DNA of 64,000 nt from Amblyomma americanum (GCF_052857255.1 NC_135497.1:182292777-182356776); one strand, 5' to 3'; counted from the stretch's first letter, positions 1 to 11,305 are shown. Program-made: numbers and translations. The notes: a model not told the origin generated them from the sequence alone.

Positions 1-2
1 GA

Positions 3-425
3 GACAAAGACCCCCTCATCACCTACAAGGAGCTCTCCGAGACTTCCAGACTAGGCCGAAAGATATATCCACCACTAGATAGGTCCCAAAGAGAATGTAG
101 GGCCTGCCGAAAAATTCAGGCCAAGCGCTTCTTCCCTTATGTTACTCTGCATAGCGAGCTTACAGGCGACCCGGAGGCTTGCAATCTCTGCAACGTACCT
201 CTGAGTCAAAATCATCTAATCTGGCAATGCCCCGAATCTCCGGGAGCTAAACAGACTCATCCCCTTGATCAAGTTGCCTGAGAGTCGTACATCCGCAGCC
301 CAAATGCAGATGTACAAAAAATCGTCCTACGCTTGGCAGAGGAGGCTTACTCCAAAACCTTCTCTGCAGTCACGATGCAGGAGGGCCAGCAAGGAGGAGA
401 CCCTCCCTCCTGGCTGAGCCCCTAA
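3..425 (+). pseudogene. Non-LTR retrotransposon ORF2 C-terminal fragment
   Basis: Reading from base 3 gives an open frame that continues past the window's left edge. It looks like the C-terminal tail of a non-LTR retrotransposon polyprotein, the part after the RNase H domain. A zinc-knuckle-like run is visible: CNLCNVPLSQNHLIWQC, with the C-x2-C-x8-H-x4-C spacing usual in I/Jockey-type elements. One in-frame TGA at 279-281 interrupts the frame, which then stays open to the TAA at 423-425. An AATAAA-like signal follows at about 432. The internal stop and lack of upstream sequence make this a dead 3' end. The general LINE call is fairly secure; the clade is inference. Confidence 0.6.
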
Positions 426-1115
426 GTACTAAAATAAATGCTTTGTTTTATGGCATCTCTTGATCAATGTTCACTAGCTTCAGAAAGTAAATCAATGTGG
501 CTTCCCATCAAGGCAGAGGAGAGCCTGTAGCCATTTTGCTGCCGTGAACTTAGTGGTGAACTTAGTGCTCGGAGCCTGGTCGAAGAAGAACCACCAGCCA
601 ATGTACGGATAGATATCCCCAATGGCAGGCAACTCAGCTGTTGATACACATGTACAGAAATGTGGAATATATAGCTTATGCATTGTGTGCAAAGTGTTCA
701 AGGTAAGGTAGGTTAGTAACAACTAACAACACAAGCAGCTAGGGAGAAAATGAGCTTGCTTTGAGTTTTTCTTAATGAAAACCTCAAGTCAGAGGAAGGC
801 ATCAAAGCCTGATGCACAGCTACGCTACAGGCACCACAACATAAAGTCAGGCATAAAGACAAAACAGAAAGCAGACCGCAGCCAAAAGCAGAACTAACTC
901 TTCACTCAGGCAGCTTTACTGTTTGTTGAACTGCAAAATGAGAAAGTTCATCGGCTGTTAACTGGTAACTCTTCTTGTCATGTGGGTAATAACATCTGAT
1001 ATAACCGTTGTCTTGCAAGAACTCTTGCTGGCACATTTTATACAGCACAGCACGTAATAAATGAGTTTAATGCAGGAGATCTGAGCGACAAATAGTAAAT
1101 TATAATAAATAGAAT
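426..1115. other. Unassigned intergenic DNA
   Basis: AT-rich sequence with only short ORFs that lack coding character. No repeat end, RNA gene or recognisable protein was found. Confidence 0.5.
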
Positions 1116-1764
1116 GGTAGAGTGTAAAAAAATTATGCTTCGGCTGTTCCAGCACACACAGAAGCTTGATCGGAGTTGTTTTCAGCATTTTTCTACAAGT
1201 TCCTTTCACCAAATCTTCTGCAATGTTGAATCAAAGGCGTTCCCACCCAGTTTGAGTTTTGGCATGAACACTGCGGCATAGCTTGTATGTTAACTGACTT
1301 TGGTAAACCGTCCCTAAGACACGTGGTACCAAAAAATCTGGAATGTCTGTGAACACATTGTGTTCCTTGGCCTTTTAAAACTAGCAATTTTATAGCATGT
1401 TTATTACTTTTTATCCTTGCGGATAATTGACCCAATGACTACCAGACCGGCCTCTGCCCTCCTTGCAGCATTCTGCACTTCTTGAAATCACCAACGTCAC
1501 TCGCAATAAGTCAACAATTCAGTGCAATATTCCGACTTGCAAGCATCCAATGCATCACACGTAAGCTATAGACACAGACATTTATCTACTTCACATGCAT
1601 GTTCAGCACCTAGACAGTTTTCAAATGATGCTTTGCTGCGCAGCGACAGTTCAGTATTATAACATTTGTCTCAGATGTCAATTCTCCTATGTGCTGAAAA
1701 CAACTCTGATAAAGCTTCTGTGTGTGCTGGAACAGCCGAAGCATGATTTTTTTTACGCTCTACC
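1116..1764. repeat. Inverted repeat pair, about 72-bp arms
   Basis: Bases 1116-1187 reappear as the reverse complement at 1692-1764 with a handful of mismatches. Both arms contain GGCTGTTCCAGCACACACAG or its complement. The roughly 500-bp spacer carries no recognisable gene. This could be a small non-autonomous foldback element or a local inverted duplication; no target duplication was identified. Confidence 0.6.
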
Positions 1765-2154
1765 GTGCTCATAACTTACTGCCTCAGAGTATGAAAAGAA
1801 TGGTGGTGAATAATTCTTATCACTTTGTAATGCGATCGCCTTGTCTGTCACCCTCCCTCTCCTCACACAGGAAACGGAGAAGCATAACTGCAACATGCCG
1901 GTCCACACAAACGGGGAACTGTAACAGCTCGCTTATAATTTTTCCATACTTGCTGCGTGCACATGTCGACTGGTCTGCTGGTGAAAATGTGTGTTTCACT
2001 TTGGGCATGAAGTTAGCAAATATATTCTCATATAACAATTAATAATTCCTAAAAGTGCTCGTAAACATATACTGCGACCAGCAATCACAGGCGACGGGAC
2101 CCCGCCGTGGCCGGTGTCGCCGTTTCGGCAGCTGACGATTGTGATCGCATAGGC
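1765..2154. other. Unassigned DNA left of the Harbinger element
   Basis: Short ORFs on both strands, none recognised. Contains a GC-rich stretch near 2090-2130 just outside the transposon. Confidence 0.4.
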
Positions 2155-2220
2155 CTGGGGCGCGATTACGGATCAGTCTCAATCGAAATTGTCTCAAAAA
2201 GTATATCATTTGCCTCTCTC

Positions 2221-2267
2221 CTATTGGTCGGCGGCCATTTTGATTTTTTTCGTCACTGACTGACGTC
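2221..2267 (+). promoter_or_regulatory. Candidate transposase promoter block
   Basis: Just inside the left TIR are an inverted CCAAT box (ATTGG at 2223), a GGCGGCCATTTTG stretch resembling a YY1 site, and a CRE-like TGACGTCG. The same block occurs at the same place in the second Harbinger copy (10775-10804). Conservation between two diverged copies suggests function; the factor names are inferred from motifs only. Confidence 0.4.
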
Positions 2268-2369
2268 GTAAATGGCGCAGAAGTGGTGACGTTGGCCATC
2301 TAATTATGCAGGCAGATTGAGACGATTTTTTGAGACTGGAAAAAGTAGTATCAACACGTTTGAGACAGA

Positions 2370-4030
2370 AAATGGCGGCTGTTTACATCGTCGTATACGC
2401 GGGTGACCGCGCGAGCAACGGTGTCGGAGGGTGCATGAAGACGACTTTGACGCGCGGGAGAGTTATTGCGAGGAGACTGCGCAGTGTCTGTGCGACGAAC
2501 TCGCCGTTGAACTGGGAAGTGCGCGGGTGAGTGCGCTGTCAGTGGAGCGGCAGGTGCTGTGCGCGCTGCGCTTCTTCGCCTCCGGTGGGTTTCAAGGCGC
2601 CGTTGGAAATGAAGAAAACGTCGGCGCAGCCCAACCGACTGTGAACAAGCCTTTGCGGCGGGCAGCGGAGACCAATGTCAACGTTGGGTCACAGAAGGGG
2701 GGTATTCGCTTTCCGAGGAGACCCGAGGAGAAGGCGGCGGCGAAGGAGGGTGTCCTTTGCCTAAACGTTCGCCGCGGCAGCATCTCCGGCGTCGTCGGGT
2801 GTGTCGATTGGGCACTCATCACTATCAAGGAGTCTGGGGGCAGTGCTGCGAACGAGCCGCAAGCGGTTCTACGCTGCGAACGTAATAGTGAGTATACCTC
2901 GGCCACTGTTTTTGACCGCATGAGTTCAAGTGCTACAATTGCATGAGCTACAAGTGCGGGCCTCGGCAGCGAGAGTGAGTACGGGCTGTGCTTGTTTTTT
3001 CTCAGATCTGTGGCGCGAACATGTGCATCCTGGCCGTGGACTCGCGCTGACCCGGATCCTTCCGCGACGCGTTTGTCTGGCGGCATTCCGAGGCGGAGGA
3101 AGGCCTGCTGGACGACGGTGATTTTTTTTTCTGGGTAAGCAGTAAAATAGCCGTGTCACCCGTCGGGCGAACTCAGTCACATCTATTGAGCTCCAGCACT
3201 ATGCATTTGGCCGGATCTGCTAAAGCTACAAGAATCAGTCTGGACAGTTACACAAATGCAGACACTTTACAGTATGATACAGTGTATTGCCACCCTTTCC
3301 TTTTGTTAAATATAATTGCAGCAGAAACACAGGACACATATTACATTGCTGAAATGCATAGCCTTTCCTGTTGAAGAAACCAAAGCAAAATGCACCTGAC
3401 AGCGCTTGTGTTTTGTAGGCAATCATAGCGCATCATTTATATGAATATGCTGGTAAAAGACTGACCTTACAGTAGTGCTCACTTATACATCTAAATCCTG
3501 CATGTATGTATGCTCTTGAATGTCATATTCAGCAAAGCCTGGATGTGGGCTACTTGGCGTGAGTTTTCTACTGTATAGCAGAGTGTCCTGTAATGCTGTT
3601 GAGATCACTGAGAAAGGACATGCTTAGCTGCATCATTTTTTGTTATGCAGGAGACTATGTCTACCCACTGGAGCCATGGCTGCCTGCACCAGTTGCATGA
3701 CATTACAGACCTGACTCAGCAGAAGGCCTGTACAACACGCCACATGCTTTCACACAATTTGTGGCTGAGCGCTGTATTGGTGTGCCGAAGAGCTGCTTCC
3801 GTTGCTTTCAAGGACACCGGATGCACCAGTGCCAGTGGAAGTGGACAGTGCGCATCATCACCGCACGTGCTGCACTTCACAGCCTCTGTTTGGATGTGCC
3901 CATATCAGCAGAGGGTGCAGGCGACACTACCTCTGACCCAGATAACAACAGGCCACCTCTAAATGGTGGCTGCCTCGTACAGACAGGATCCCTCCTCACC
4001 TGCCTCCTGAGAAGAGCATACGGTGCTGTA
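2370..4030 (+). pseudogene. HARBI1-like Harbinger transposase, broken
   Basis: A DDE transposase that would cut and join the element's ends. The reading starts at the ATG near 2371 (MAAVY, shared with the second copy), then shifts frame. Recognisable pieces in order are RQVLCALRFFASGGFQGAVG (helix-turn-helix region, ~2545-2610), GGIRFPRRPEEK, and GVVGCVDWALITIK at about 2788-2830, which carries the first catalytic Asp. MCILAVDSR and DAFVWRHSEAE follow near 3020-3095. A probable intron runs from the GTAAG at 3135 to the TGCAG ending at 3650. The last exon reads GDYVYPLEPWL, then VAERCIGVPKSCFRCFQ, containing the second Asp and the Glu. At least two frameshifts and several stops make it non-functional. 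Family is confident; exact exon joins are inferred. Confidence 0.75.
3135..3650 (+). other. Probable intron within the transposase gene
   Basis: GTAAGC donor after the codons for a GDFF-like run, and a pyrimidine-rich TTTTTTGTTATGCAG acceptor. Joining the two sides restores the Harbinger motif around the second catalytic Asp, apart from a one-base slip in the poly-T run. Confidence 0.5.
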
Positions 4031-4387
4031 CTTTTGGCCTCTCTAGGACGACCCGTCTCCAGAGGAAGGCGTACCGAGGGATGGTGCAGCGGCAGTTGCG
4101 ATGGAAAATCTAGCGTCCAGAGACGACTCACCATGCTGGCATAGAGAGTCATATCAGGCACTCTTCCCCTGTTGCCACTGTCATTTCCTTGTGTCATTGC
4201 ACAACACACATCTGCAAGTGTGTGAGCAATTGTGTGATGTGGTTGTGCCCTTGGCCAACCTGTGTGCAGCGAGAAGCCAGCAGTGACAAACAAGTGCCCC
4301 CACCGGCTGCCACTTCATTTTCAGTGTGTTTGCTAGTATATCTTCCAGTCCCTCAGCAGCGTGTTGCACAGTCTCTTCCTGAAGACG

Positions 4388-4623
4388 ACCCGCCGCGGTG
4401 GCTGAGTGGTTATGGCGCTCGGCTGCTGGCCCGAAAGACGCGGGTTCGATCCCGGCCGCGGCGGTCGAATTTCGATGGAGGCAAAATTCTAGAGGCCCGT
4501 GTACTGTGCGATGTCAGTGCACGTTAAAGAACCCCAGGTGGTCGAAATTTCCGGAGCCCTTCACTACGGCGTCTCTCATAGCCTGAGTTGCTTTGGGACG
4601 TTAAACCCCCATAAACCAAACCA
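4388..4623 (+). repeat. Ruka-type tRNA-derived SINE with target duplication
   Basis: Complete copy: a CCGCCGCGGTGGCTGAGTGG head with an A-box-like segment, a B-box-like GGGTTCGATCCCGG, then the body with GTGCGATGTCAGTGCACG and the tail GGGACGTTAAACCCC. It is bounded by a perfect 14-bp duplication TCTTCCTGAAGACG (4374-4387 and 4624-4637). It was inserted into Harbinger DNA after that transposon had landed. Confidence 0.9.
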
Positions 4624-4639
4624 TCTTCCTGAAGACGGA

Positions 4640-6420
4640 AAAGGTGTTGAAGCAGCTCGCCCAATTTCTGAAAAGCATCATTTTGAACTCTCTTTTGTCA
4701 ATGCTTATGTCAGCCCACCTGCCCCTTCTCTGCTGTCTCCTTCCAGCTTGGTGGAGTGCCTGTGGTCATTACCTGTGTGACGAACATGCATGAACCAAAC
4801 GTGTAGTGCTGGAATAAGGCATGAAATATTTGTGATGCTTGTTGGGATCAAAAAGCTGTTTTTTATTGCATCATACATTCAGTAAGCGCGTTTATTTTTT
4901 TAGGCACAGCATTTGACACGAGTGTTTCTATTGCAGAAAAGGCAGTGTACATACAAGCATACTTTACCTTGATGTACAATTACCGTATGGCATTTCTGAG
5001 TGCAGTTAAGAAAAAAAAATCTGAAAAATTGAGTTCAAAGTGCATGTTTTCTTTCATACAGAGGCTACCTGTACAATAAATATGGCATAGTACAGTGTAC
5101 ATGATGCATTTTCCGGACTACAAAACATTTTGGCACATATAAGTAGTGTAAATACCAAAGCTAAGCTTTTAGCCTAATGGTATGTGGCTAGGGGTTTCGC
5201 TCTGTGCTAAAAGCTGTACCTACTGCAAGGAAACCGCTGTACAACAATGCATAATAAAGATTGTAAGGTGCAGTGGCTACAATGACTGCTGAATGACTAG
5301 AACATCTTCACTGATAGACAAAGATGTGTAAACATCACAGACACATCATCAAGGAGATGGTGTGTGATTAGAGGTTAGTTTACAATCACAAATCATGCAA
5401 CACCGTTACTGGAAATGCTCTACAGCTCTAAGAATATACAGGCAGCTCCATTGTGGGAAATTTTGAGCACTCGGTTATTGCCCCATAACTGACACCTAGC
5501 TTGGTTTGCGTAACACAGGGCTATGAAGTCTTGTCCATGATGACACGAGACGGTGACAATGCCGAATGGCCGGACAAGCTCCTTGTGCTATCATATAATA
5601 TGTGTGATAAGTGCAACTGCTGTCAAGCTACTTTTCGCCTAGGTATTTAATGTCCTAGTCATTTTCAACTGGCTGTTCCCTTTCAAACTGGAGTGGCTTG
5701 TATACAGGGTGTCTCAGATATGATGGACCATAATTAAAAAAAAAAAAACAAGTGGTCTTCCGACCTGAAAGGAAGTGCATGTTAGAAGCTATGCAAAGTA
5801 TTTAAAGCCCTTCAAACACTGCCCTCACCAAACCCAGTTATACCAGCATCACTCCGCCTGCTGAGCAAAATACAATATTACACATCACTGCCCTGTCCTA
5901 CCTACCTCACTGCCCTGGATCATATGCAATTCAAGCGCTGTGTACCAGCAAACATGAACAAACTTGCTCAACTTTCTGCCCAGTTGCAATTAGCCTCTAT
6001 ACAAGCAAACTACTTCTTTCCAGGTTGACCCTGGATCTACTACATGATCAGTAAATAACGTTAATGGAACAAGCTCGTTCTCTCCTCGGTGACAATAGCA
6101 AAGTTATCAAGTCAAGTGCTTCCTTTCTCTCTAAACAAAGTGGAGCATAAGCATCACAATTTCTGCATCTTGCACAGGAAAAAAAAGAAACTACGGCAAC
6201 AACTGAACATAAACCGAACGGAGCTACAAAAATACAAACGAAACATCAAGTGCTTAGCCCGATGTGGGCGGCAACACTTGGTTACGAGGCAGAAGAGTGC
6301 TGCCACAGAGGCAGGCCGTGTCGGCTCTCATTTCCCGCACCGAGATTGCAAGCTATCAGCAGCTGCACCTGTCTGTCGGCAGTTGCTTCTATGTGATGAT
6401 TCATGGTTTTCTGGTATTTT
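4640..6420. other. Interior of the Harbinger element without clear coding
   Basis: AT-rich non-coding or decayed DNA. At 5705-5750 there is a TACAGGGTGTCTCAGATATG end-like motif next to a poly-A run, possibly a fragment of another inserted element; no partner end was found. Confidence 0.4.
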
Positions 6421-6708
6421 CTAAAGAAAATAAACAGAACCACACGTCACTCGGCGATCGATAGGCGCCGACCGAGAACACAGACTAAAGTTGTCTTCGT
6501 CGATTTTCGAGCCGAGCGCTGCTTGTAAGTTGATCTCGGCAGGCCCGTAGCATTCACTGCCTTCAATCAGATTTTTCTGCGCACTTAAGACATCCGCAAA
6601 GTACCTTGATTTTAGACGACACGCGAAAAAACAGGAACTAGCCATGGAATCAGCTGTTTTCTTGCAGGCCGCCATGTTCACGTTATGCCACTGCCAGCGC
6701 GCCCTCAT
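6421..6708 (-). pseudogene. Second Harbinger ORF remnant (opposite strand)
   Basis: A 95-residue open frame (6421-6708) lies just inside the right end. It converges on the transposase, where Harbinger elements usually carry a second gene. The stretch around SKIDEDNFSLCSRS matches DNA at about 11500-11660 in the second Harbinger copy, where a similar EIDEDNLLKS reading appears. That indicates former coding constraint. I see no Myb/SANT motif in this piece, so naming it the usual accessory protein is positional inference. Confidence 0.4.
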
Positions 6709-7050
6709 GGCAAGAGAAGTTAACCTGCAGCAAATTTAATTGCAAAACTGAAAATGCTTCTAATTTTCCCTTATGTTGTTGAGATTGCAACACAGTTTAC
6801 TACCAAAATAAAACATTGCTTGTTTTCTTCATTGCGTTTTTGTTCATTTTCAGACTAACATGTTCACGCTATACCGCTGACAGCACACCTTCGCGGCAAA
6901 AAAAGTGACTGAACAGCAAACTTAATTGCAAAAATGAAAACACTGGTTCTTTTGCTTGGTGCTGTTGGGTTTGAAATACAGTTACTTAGCAAAATAAAAC
7001 ATTACTCGTTTTTATTCACTGCGTTTTTACTGCAAAACATTAGTCTACGG
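6664..7050. repeat. Tandem duplication of ~185 bp in Harbinger
   Basis: Two diverged copies in tandem, each containing ATGTTCACG, then an AATTGCAAAA run, then AAAATAAAACATT and CATTGCGTTTTTG-like sequence. It lies between the second ORF and the right TIR. Confidence 0.6.
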
Positions 7051-7106
7051 TCCCTTGTCGTGCGATTAGTGGTTTCGGGGCGGAGCCCACCGCCTCCTTG
7101 CTCCGC

Positions 7107-7156
7107 ATTGGTCGATTCGGCGGTCGGCATTTCTCGGTGTCGTCATTTTGACGTCA
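7107..7156 (-). promoter_or_regulatory. Candidate promoter block for the second ORF
   Basis: An ATTGG box at 7107-7111 and a perfect CRE palindrome TGACGTCA at 7149-7156 lie just inside the right TIR. The equivalent end of the second copy has ATTGG at 11927 and TGACGTCA at 11980. Both ends of both elements therefore keep promoter-like motifs. Confidence 0.4.
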
Positions 7157-7431
7157 CTGTCTCAATATTGAGACAGTTTTTTGAGACTGATCCGTAATCG
7201 CGCCCCTGAAGTGTTAGCTCTGAATTCCAGCAACTCGCATCGAGCACAAATTTCTGAGGAATAACTCGTTCTGTCCTTTAACATCTTGTCGAGCTGTAGT
7301 GACGGAGGCCGAATAGCACATATCTGCACACCAACGACCGCGCGGTTCTGCCGCCGTCATGCGAGACCGGCTGTGGCCGAAGTTGTCCGAGACAGAAATT
7401 GGTGCTCCTCAAGGAGAGAAAACAGCCTACT

Positions 7432-7660
7432 TAACCAAATTCTCAAGCTTGCACAACGCTCTGAAACGTTTACCACCAACAAAATGCTCGAAGCAAAGCC
7501 AAGGGTTGTCCGTGGAGCTCGTAGCAGGCAGTCTGCCAGCGGATCGCAACGGCGTAGTATAGTATACATACTTGCGCCGTTCGCTACTTGACGGCACTCG
7601 TAGCATGTTACATTCCGTTGCAGTGAAGTTACTGCAGTTTGAGGCAGTGCACAACACCAT
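7432..7660 (-). pseudogene. THAP-like zinc-finger exon or remnant
   Basis: From an ATG at 7660 reading leftwards, the protein starts MVLCTASNCSN and later has SSSERRKYVYY, LRSAGRLPATSS and WLCFEHFVGGKR. That gives the C-x4-C ... C-x2-H zinc-ligand order of a THAP DNA-binding domain at about the usual 70-residue length. The AVPTIF-type end motif is absent. A GTTAAGT near 7435 could be a donor site. It may be the first exon of a THAP transposon or host gene, or a decayed copy. Nothing downstream was recognised. Confidence 0.4.
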
Positions 7661-9814
7661 TTTTTCAGCTATGTGAGCGTTGGTATTGAGGAAAGAAAGG
7701 TCGAAACTGCACGTCTGCAAGCAATGCCTACACAAACGAAACCACAGGAACGATCCGAAGTCAAAATTCACGTGACGGGGCCTCGCCGTGACGCCTTGTT
7801 TTGTTGAATCCGATGGCGACTTGGCTTGGCTTTGTTGAATTCGATGAAGGCTGGAAAGGAGACACGCCATCGGGCTTCGCGACGACACCGCCAGGGTGAC
7901 CACCTGAGTCGCCGTGCATTGCCGTGATTCTGAGTGATCGCATTGGAAATTGTGAGCAGGTTAGGGATTTATTGGCTTCTTTTCACTAGAAGACAAGTGC
8001 TCCAAGAGCGCAGTGTGCTGAAGGAGCAGGCGCATCAGAACAGGTGCTAGAACTCGAGAGCTTTGTCGCTGTTTGCTTACGCAGTGGTACGGGCTAGTTG
8101 GAGGGTCAACCGAAGGGACTCCGAGCAGTGGGTCCATTGAGCAGACCGGTGCACTTTTCATCAGTATCTTCAGCGTCGGTTCTGGTCAATTAACTTCTCT
8201 TCAGCCAAACTGCTTCGGCGGGGTACCTGAGTCAGCCCACTATTTTCAAATCAAAAATCAGAAAATCCAGACACTGCTTTTTTTTTATCTCTGCAGCAAA
8301 AGCGGTACGTTATAGGCAGCTGTTATCGAAAGGCAGGGATAGTCAGCGTTGTTTACAGTTGAATCTGAAACTGCTCTTCAGTGAGCTTGACACAGTGATC
8401 GCATTTTTTTTGGCTCACATGACTCTACAGGCCACTAAAACGCTGCTAAGGTCCTGCATATTTGTGCAAAGTATTCTCGTTGAATTAGGATTTCGTGTAA
8501 AATCGTTGTTTGGGCAGAAGTGTTACGTGAAATATGAACTTTATTAAATTGGTATCGTCAGCTCTTGCAGCGAAGACGCACTAATTAAAATTTATGGCCA
8601 TGAAATAAAGATAGAGTAACGTGCGGTACTTTTTTCCGAAACGGTAAAGCGTTCCTTTTTTTTTTATAACTAACGTAGGTCGGTAACGCGCTCCTTTTTT
8701 TTTTAGCTTAACGAGTAGTGTTTAGTTACTTTTTTTTTCGGTAACGCCTACAACACTGGTCTGGCAACACCGCGCCCACAGCTTGCTCCTACCGCGTCCT
8801 CAACTTCGCTTGATGACGGCAAGAATCGGCGCTGGAAAATGGGTTGGAGAGTCGAACTGTGCCGTTGTCGTTTTAATGCGCCGCTTTAAGCATCGCGCAT
8901 TACCATCGATATTTTATTTCGAAGTGGACGCATATTCACCTGGGGCGGTAGCGAGCGGTTATTTTGCGCTTAGTGGATAAATGTGTTGACCAACTTCTGT
9001 GACAGTGCGAACTATCGTGCGCGGCGACGGTAGCTAGCATCTGCGTGCATAACAATATAAGCACACAAGACCCTCAGCCAGCTGCGTAATGCCATTCTTT
9101 TAACTGCAACGTGCAATGTCCATCAGCGGTTTTCAACGTCAGAGCCTGAGCGCCGTTGCCAGTGTTGATTGAACGAGGCGGGCGTACCCCTAGTTGAAAC
9201 TGCGTCTTACGTTGGACGCAGTTGTAGTGAATATTGCTCTTTTAGCAGTCAATATTAACATGAAGAAAGAAGACATATATATATATTTCAAAGTTATTGC
9301 AAGCGAGGACGCAGCTTTTTTTATATTTCCTAGTGCGATACTGAATCGAATTTTATTTTTATTTTGCAACACGACGTTGCGGGGAAAGCCAGGAAAAAGT
9401 TGTAAGATCATGAATTCCTATTTACACAAGAGCATTGATGCTAGCGTAGATCCTTCCTTCCTGCCATGAAGAGCGCGCTTGCCTGATTAGAGAAAGAGCC
9501 TACGTATATGTACAGCACTGCATGGTGCATGCATGGACTCGATGCGCCGGTCAAGCTGTGTTTGCAGGTGTGAAATTCGCATGTTTGGTTACTTCCGACT
9601 GGGTTGCTCCTAAAGCTGGACAAATGGGTTTGTCGCGGCTCAAGCTGTTGCAGCATGCCACAACGATAATGAAACCAGACGACCTGAAGCGTTTTCAGAA
9701 CACTGCCGTACGTAGTTTCTAAATTAGAAATGCGTTTTTCCTTTACAATAAGATAGATACATTATCCACTTTTTGGACAAAGTTTTGTCACCGCGGATAT
9801 TGCATGGATCCTGA
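7661..9814. other. Unassigned intergenic DNA
   Basis: No gene recognised. Several T-rich runs (8647-8745) and a short TA run near 9276. ORFs are short and lack family resemblance. Confidence 0.5.
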
Positions 9815-10592
9815 AAAAAATAAAACACACAGGTAGGTAGGTGAAAACGTTACTGATGAGCCTTATGGATGAGTTACTGCCTAGGGTTGGTCTGGCTCTT
9901 GATCCCGGGTGGTGGCCAACAGTCCATGACGCGCGGCGACAGCTCCAGCCCACTTTACCAGCCGCCTTTGTGAGGCTGGTTCGGAGCTGGAGACCGCGAT
10001 CTCCCAACCCTCTTTGTACGTGAGGTTCCAGGTGGTTGGAATTCTCGGCAGAGATACAAAATGTGGTAAAAGTTGGCTCTCGGAAACCCACAAAGAGAGC
10101 ATTGGGCCCTGTATTGGCCTGGGGCGGATAAGGGCTAACAAAGCCGGTGAAGGGAATGTGCGAGCCCGCAGCTGTGTCCAGGTAGTTTGTTGTTCTTTCG
10201 AGAGGTAGACGTGTGGTGGGGGATAGACGAGTCTGCTCCCTGTAATGGAGGGTTATTTCATGATAGGTGACGAGCCGGTCCCTAGCGCTACCCCGGTCTA
10301 CTGAGTGCCCCGCTCGGTTGACGTATACGCTCGAGCAAGAGTGGGCCATTTCGTTGCCGGGGTTACCAGCGTGGGCTGGCACCCAAAGTATTTGAACTGG
10401 TCGCGGCTCTGTGGAGCGAGAATTGAGGATTTTTCGGGTGGTAGAATGAATCTGTACCCGCGCAAAATTCGTGATTGCTGTTTTAGAGTCACTTAGAATG
10501 AGTGTGGCAGCGGAGGAGGAAATGGCAAACGCTATGGCTGTTTCTTCGGCTTCAAGTGAGGTTGTTGTCTTGATCGAGCACGAGGCTATATG
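9815..10592 (-). pseudogene. Non-LTR retrotransposon RNase H and C-terminal fragment
   Basis: On the minus strand the reading from about 10590 gives SLEAEETAIAFAIS, ILSDSKTAITNFAR and ILWVPAHAGNPGNEMAH. These are RNase H motifs of I/Jockey-type LINEs (the Glu, Asp and His regions). The frame continues into TYHEITLHYREQ, shifts, then reads IPTTWNLTYKEGWEIAVSS and ends at a TGA near 9881. A poly-A signal-like TTTTATTTTTTT complement lies near 9815. The copy is 5' truncated at about 10592, typical of target-primed insertion, and has at least one frameshift. Confidence 0.75.
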
Positions 10593-10617
10593 TTTGAGGT
10601 CACGCGCAGCACTGGAC

Positions 10618-10696
10618 TAGGGGGGGGGGGGGGGCTTAGGGGGCTGCAGCCCATGGCCTCACCTCGGACAGTAGGAGGCGGCCCATTTATTCTAAT
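10618..10696. repeat. Poly-G tract and short spacer
   Basis: A run of about 15 G residues at 10621, followed by spacer up to the next transposon. Confidence 0.7.
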
Positions 10697-10949
10697 CTGG
10701 GGCCAGATTACGCAACTGTCAATTAGGAAAATTGTCAAAAACTTGTCAAAAAGGTGTCAACAAACCTCGCTCCTATTGGTCGGTCGTGGCCGGCGGCCAT
10801 TTTGCTTTTTGCGTCATGGGTGGCTGCAGATTACGTCACGGATGTGGCAGAAGTGGTGACGTTGCACACCTAATAATGCAGCGGCTAATTGACAGTTTTT
10901 TGTGACAGTTTCGAGGCCGTCAATTTGACCGTTGAGTTTGTGACAGAAA

Positions 10950-11300
10950 ATGGCGGCGGTGTACGTGGCGATACGACTAAGGCGGCTGCGCTGGCGCGAG
11001 CAACGGCGAAGGAGGGCTCACGCAGACGCGTTTGGCTTGCCGGACGAGCTGTTTCGACGCCTTTTTCGACTGGATAAGCAGACTGTGGAGTGGCTATGCG
11101 ACGAAATCGCCGATGAACTGGGAGGTGCGCGTGCGAGCGCGCTGTCGGTGCGGCGCTAGGTGCTATGTGCACTGCGGTTATTTGCCATGGGCGACTTTCA
11201 AGCTGCCGTTGGTAATGAGGCGTACGTCTGCATCGGACAACCGGCGGTGAGCAAATGCGTACAGCGGGTGTTGGAGGCAATTTGTAAAGTTAGTGCGCAG
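10950..11300 (+). pseudogene. Harbinger transposase N-terminal fragment
   Basis: The frame opens MAAVYVAIRLRRLRW and reads LPDELFRRLFRLDKQTVEWL, the start of HARBI1-type transposases. A single TAG at about 11157 interrupts it where a Gln codon would be expected. The same frame then continues VLCALRLFAMGDFQAAVG and PAVSKCVQRVLEAI, the helix-turn-helix region. Sequence after about 11300 is unrelated because of the internal deletion, so the catalytic domain is absent. Confidence 0.75.
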
Positions 11301-11305
11301 AAGAG

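Larger units (their letters stand above)
2158..7205 (+). mobile_element. PIF/Harbinger DNA transposon, full length, inactive
   Basis: The left end GGGCGCGATTACGGATCAGT and the complement of the right end agree for about 25 bp. The element is flanked by a 3-bp duplication CTG (2155-2157 and 7206-7208), as expected for PIF/Harbinger. Inside, from the left, lies a HARBI1-type transposase remnant. A second ORF remnant lies near the right end on the opposite strand, the usual two-gene layout of the superfamily. A Ruka-type SINE sits at 4388-4623, and about 185 bp near the right end (6664-7050) is tandemly duplicated. Stops and frameshifts show the copy is dead, but both ends and the target duplication survive. 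Confidence 0.85.

Noticed and set aside
2592..3086. 164-residue minus-strand frame in the Harbinger element
   Set aside because: Opposite the recognisable transposase; no similarity of its own.
5705..5750. Complete transposon beginning TACAGGGTGTCTCAG
   Set aside because: Only one end-like motif; no partner end was found within the Harbinger interior.
9762..10382. 206-residue minus-strand ORF as a host gene
   Set aside because: Its N-terminal part is the RNase H region of a LINE and the rest is out of frame with the element's true C-terminus.
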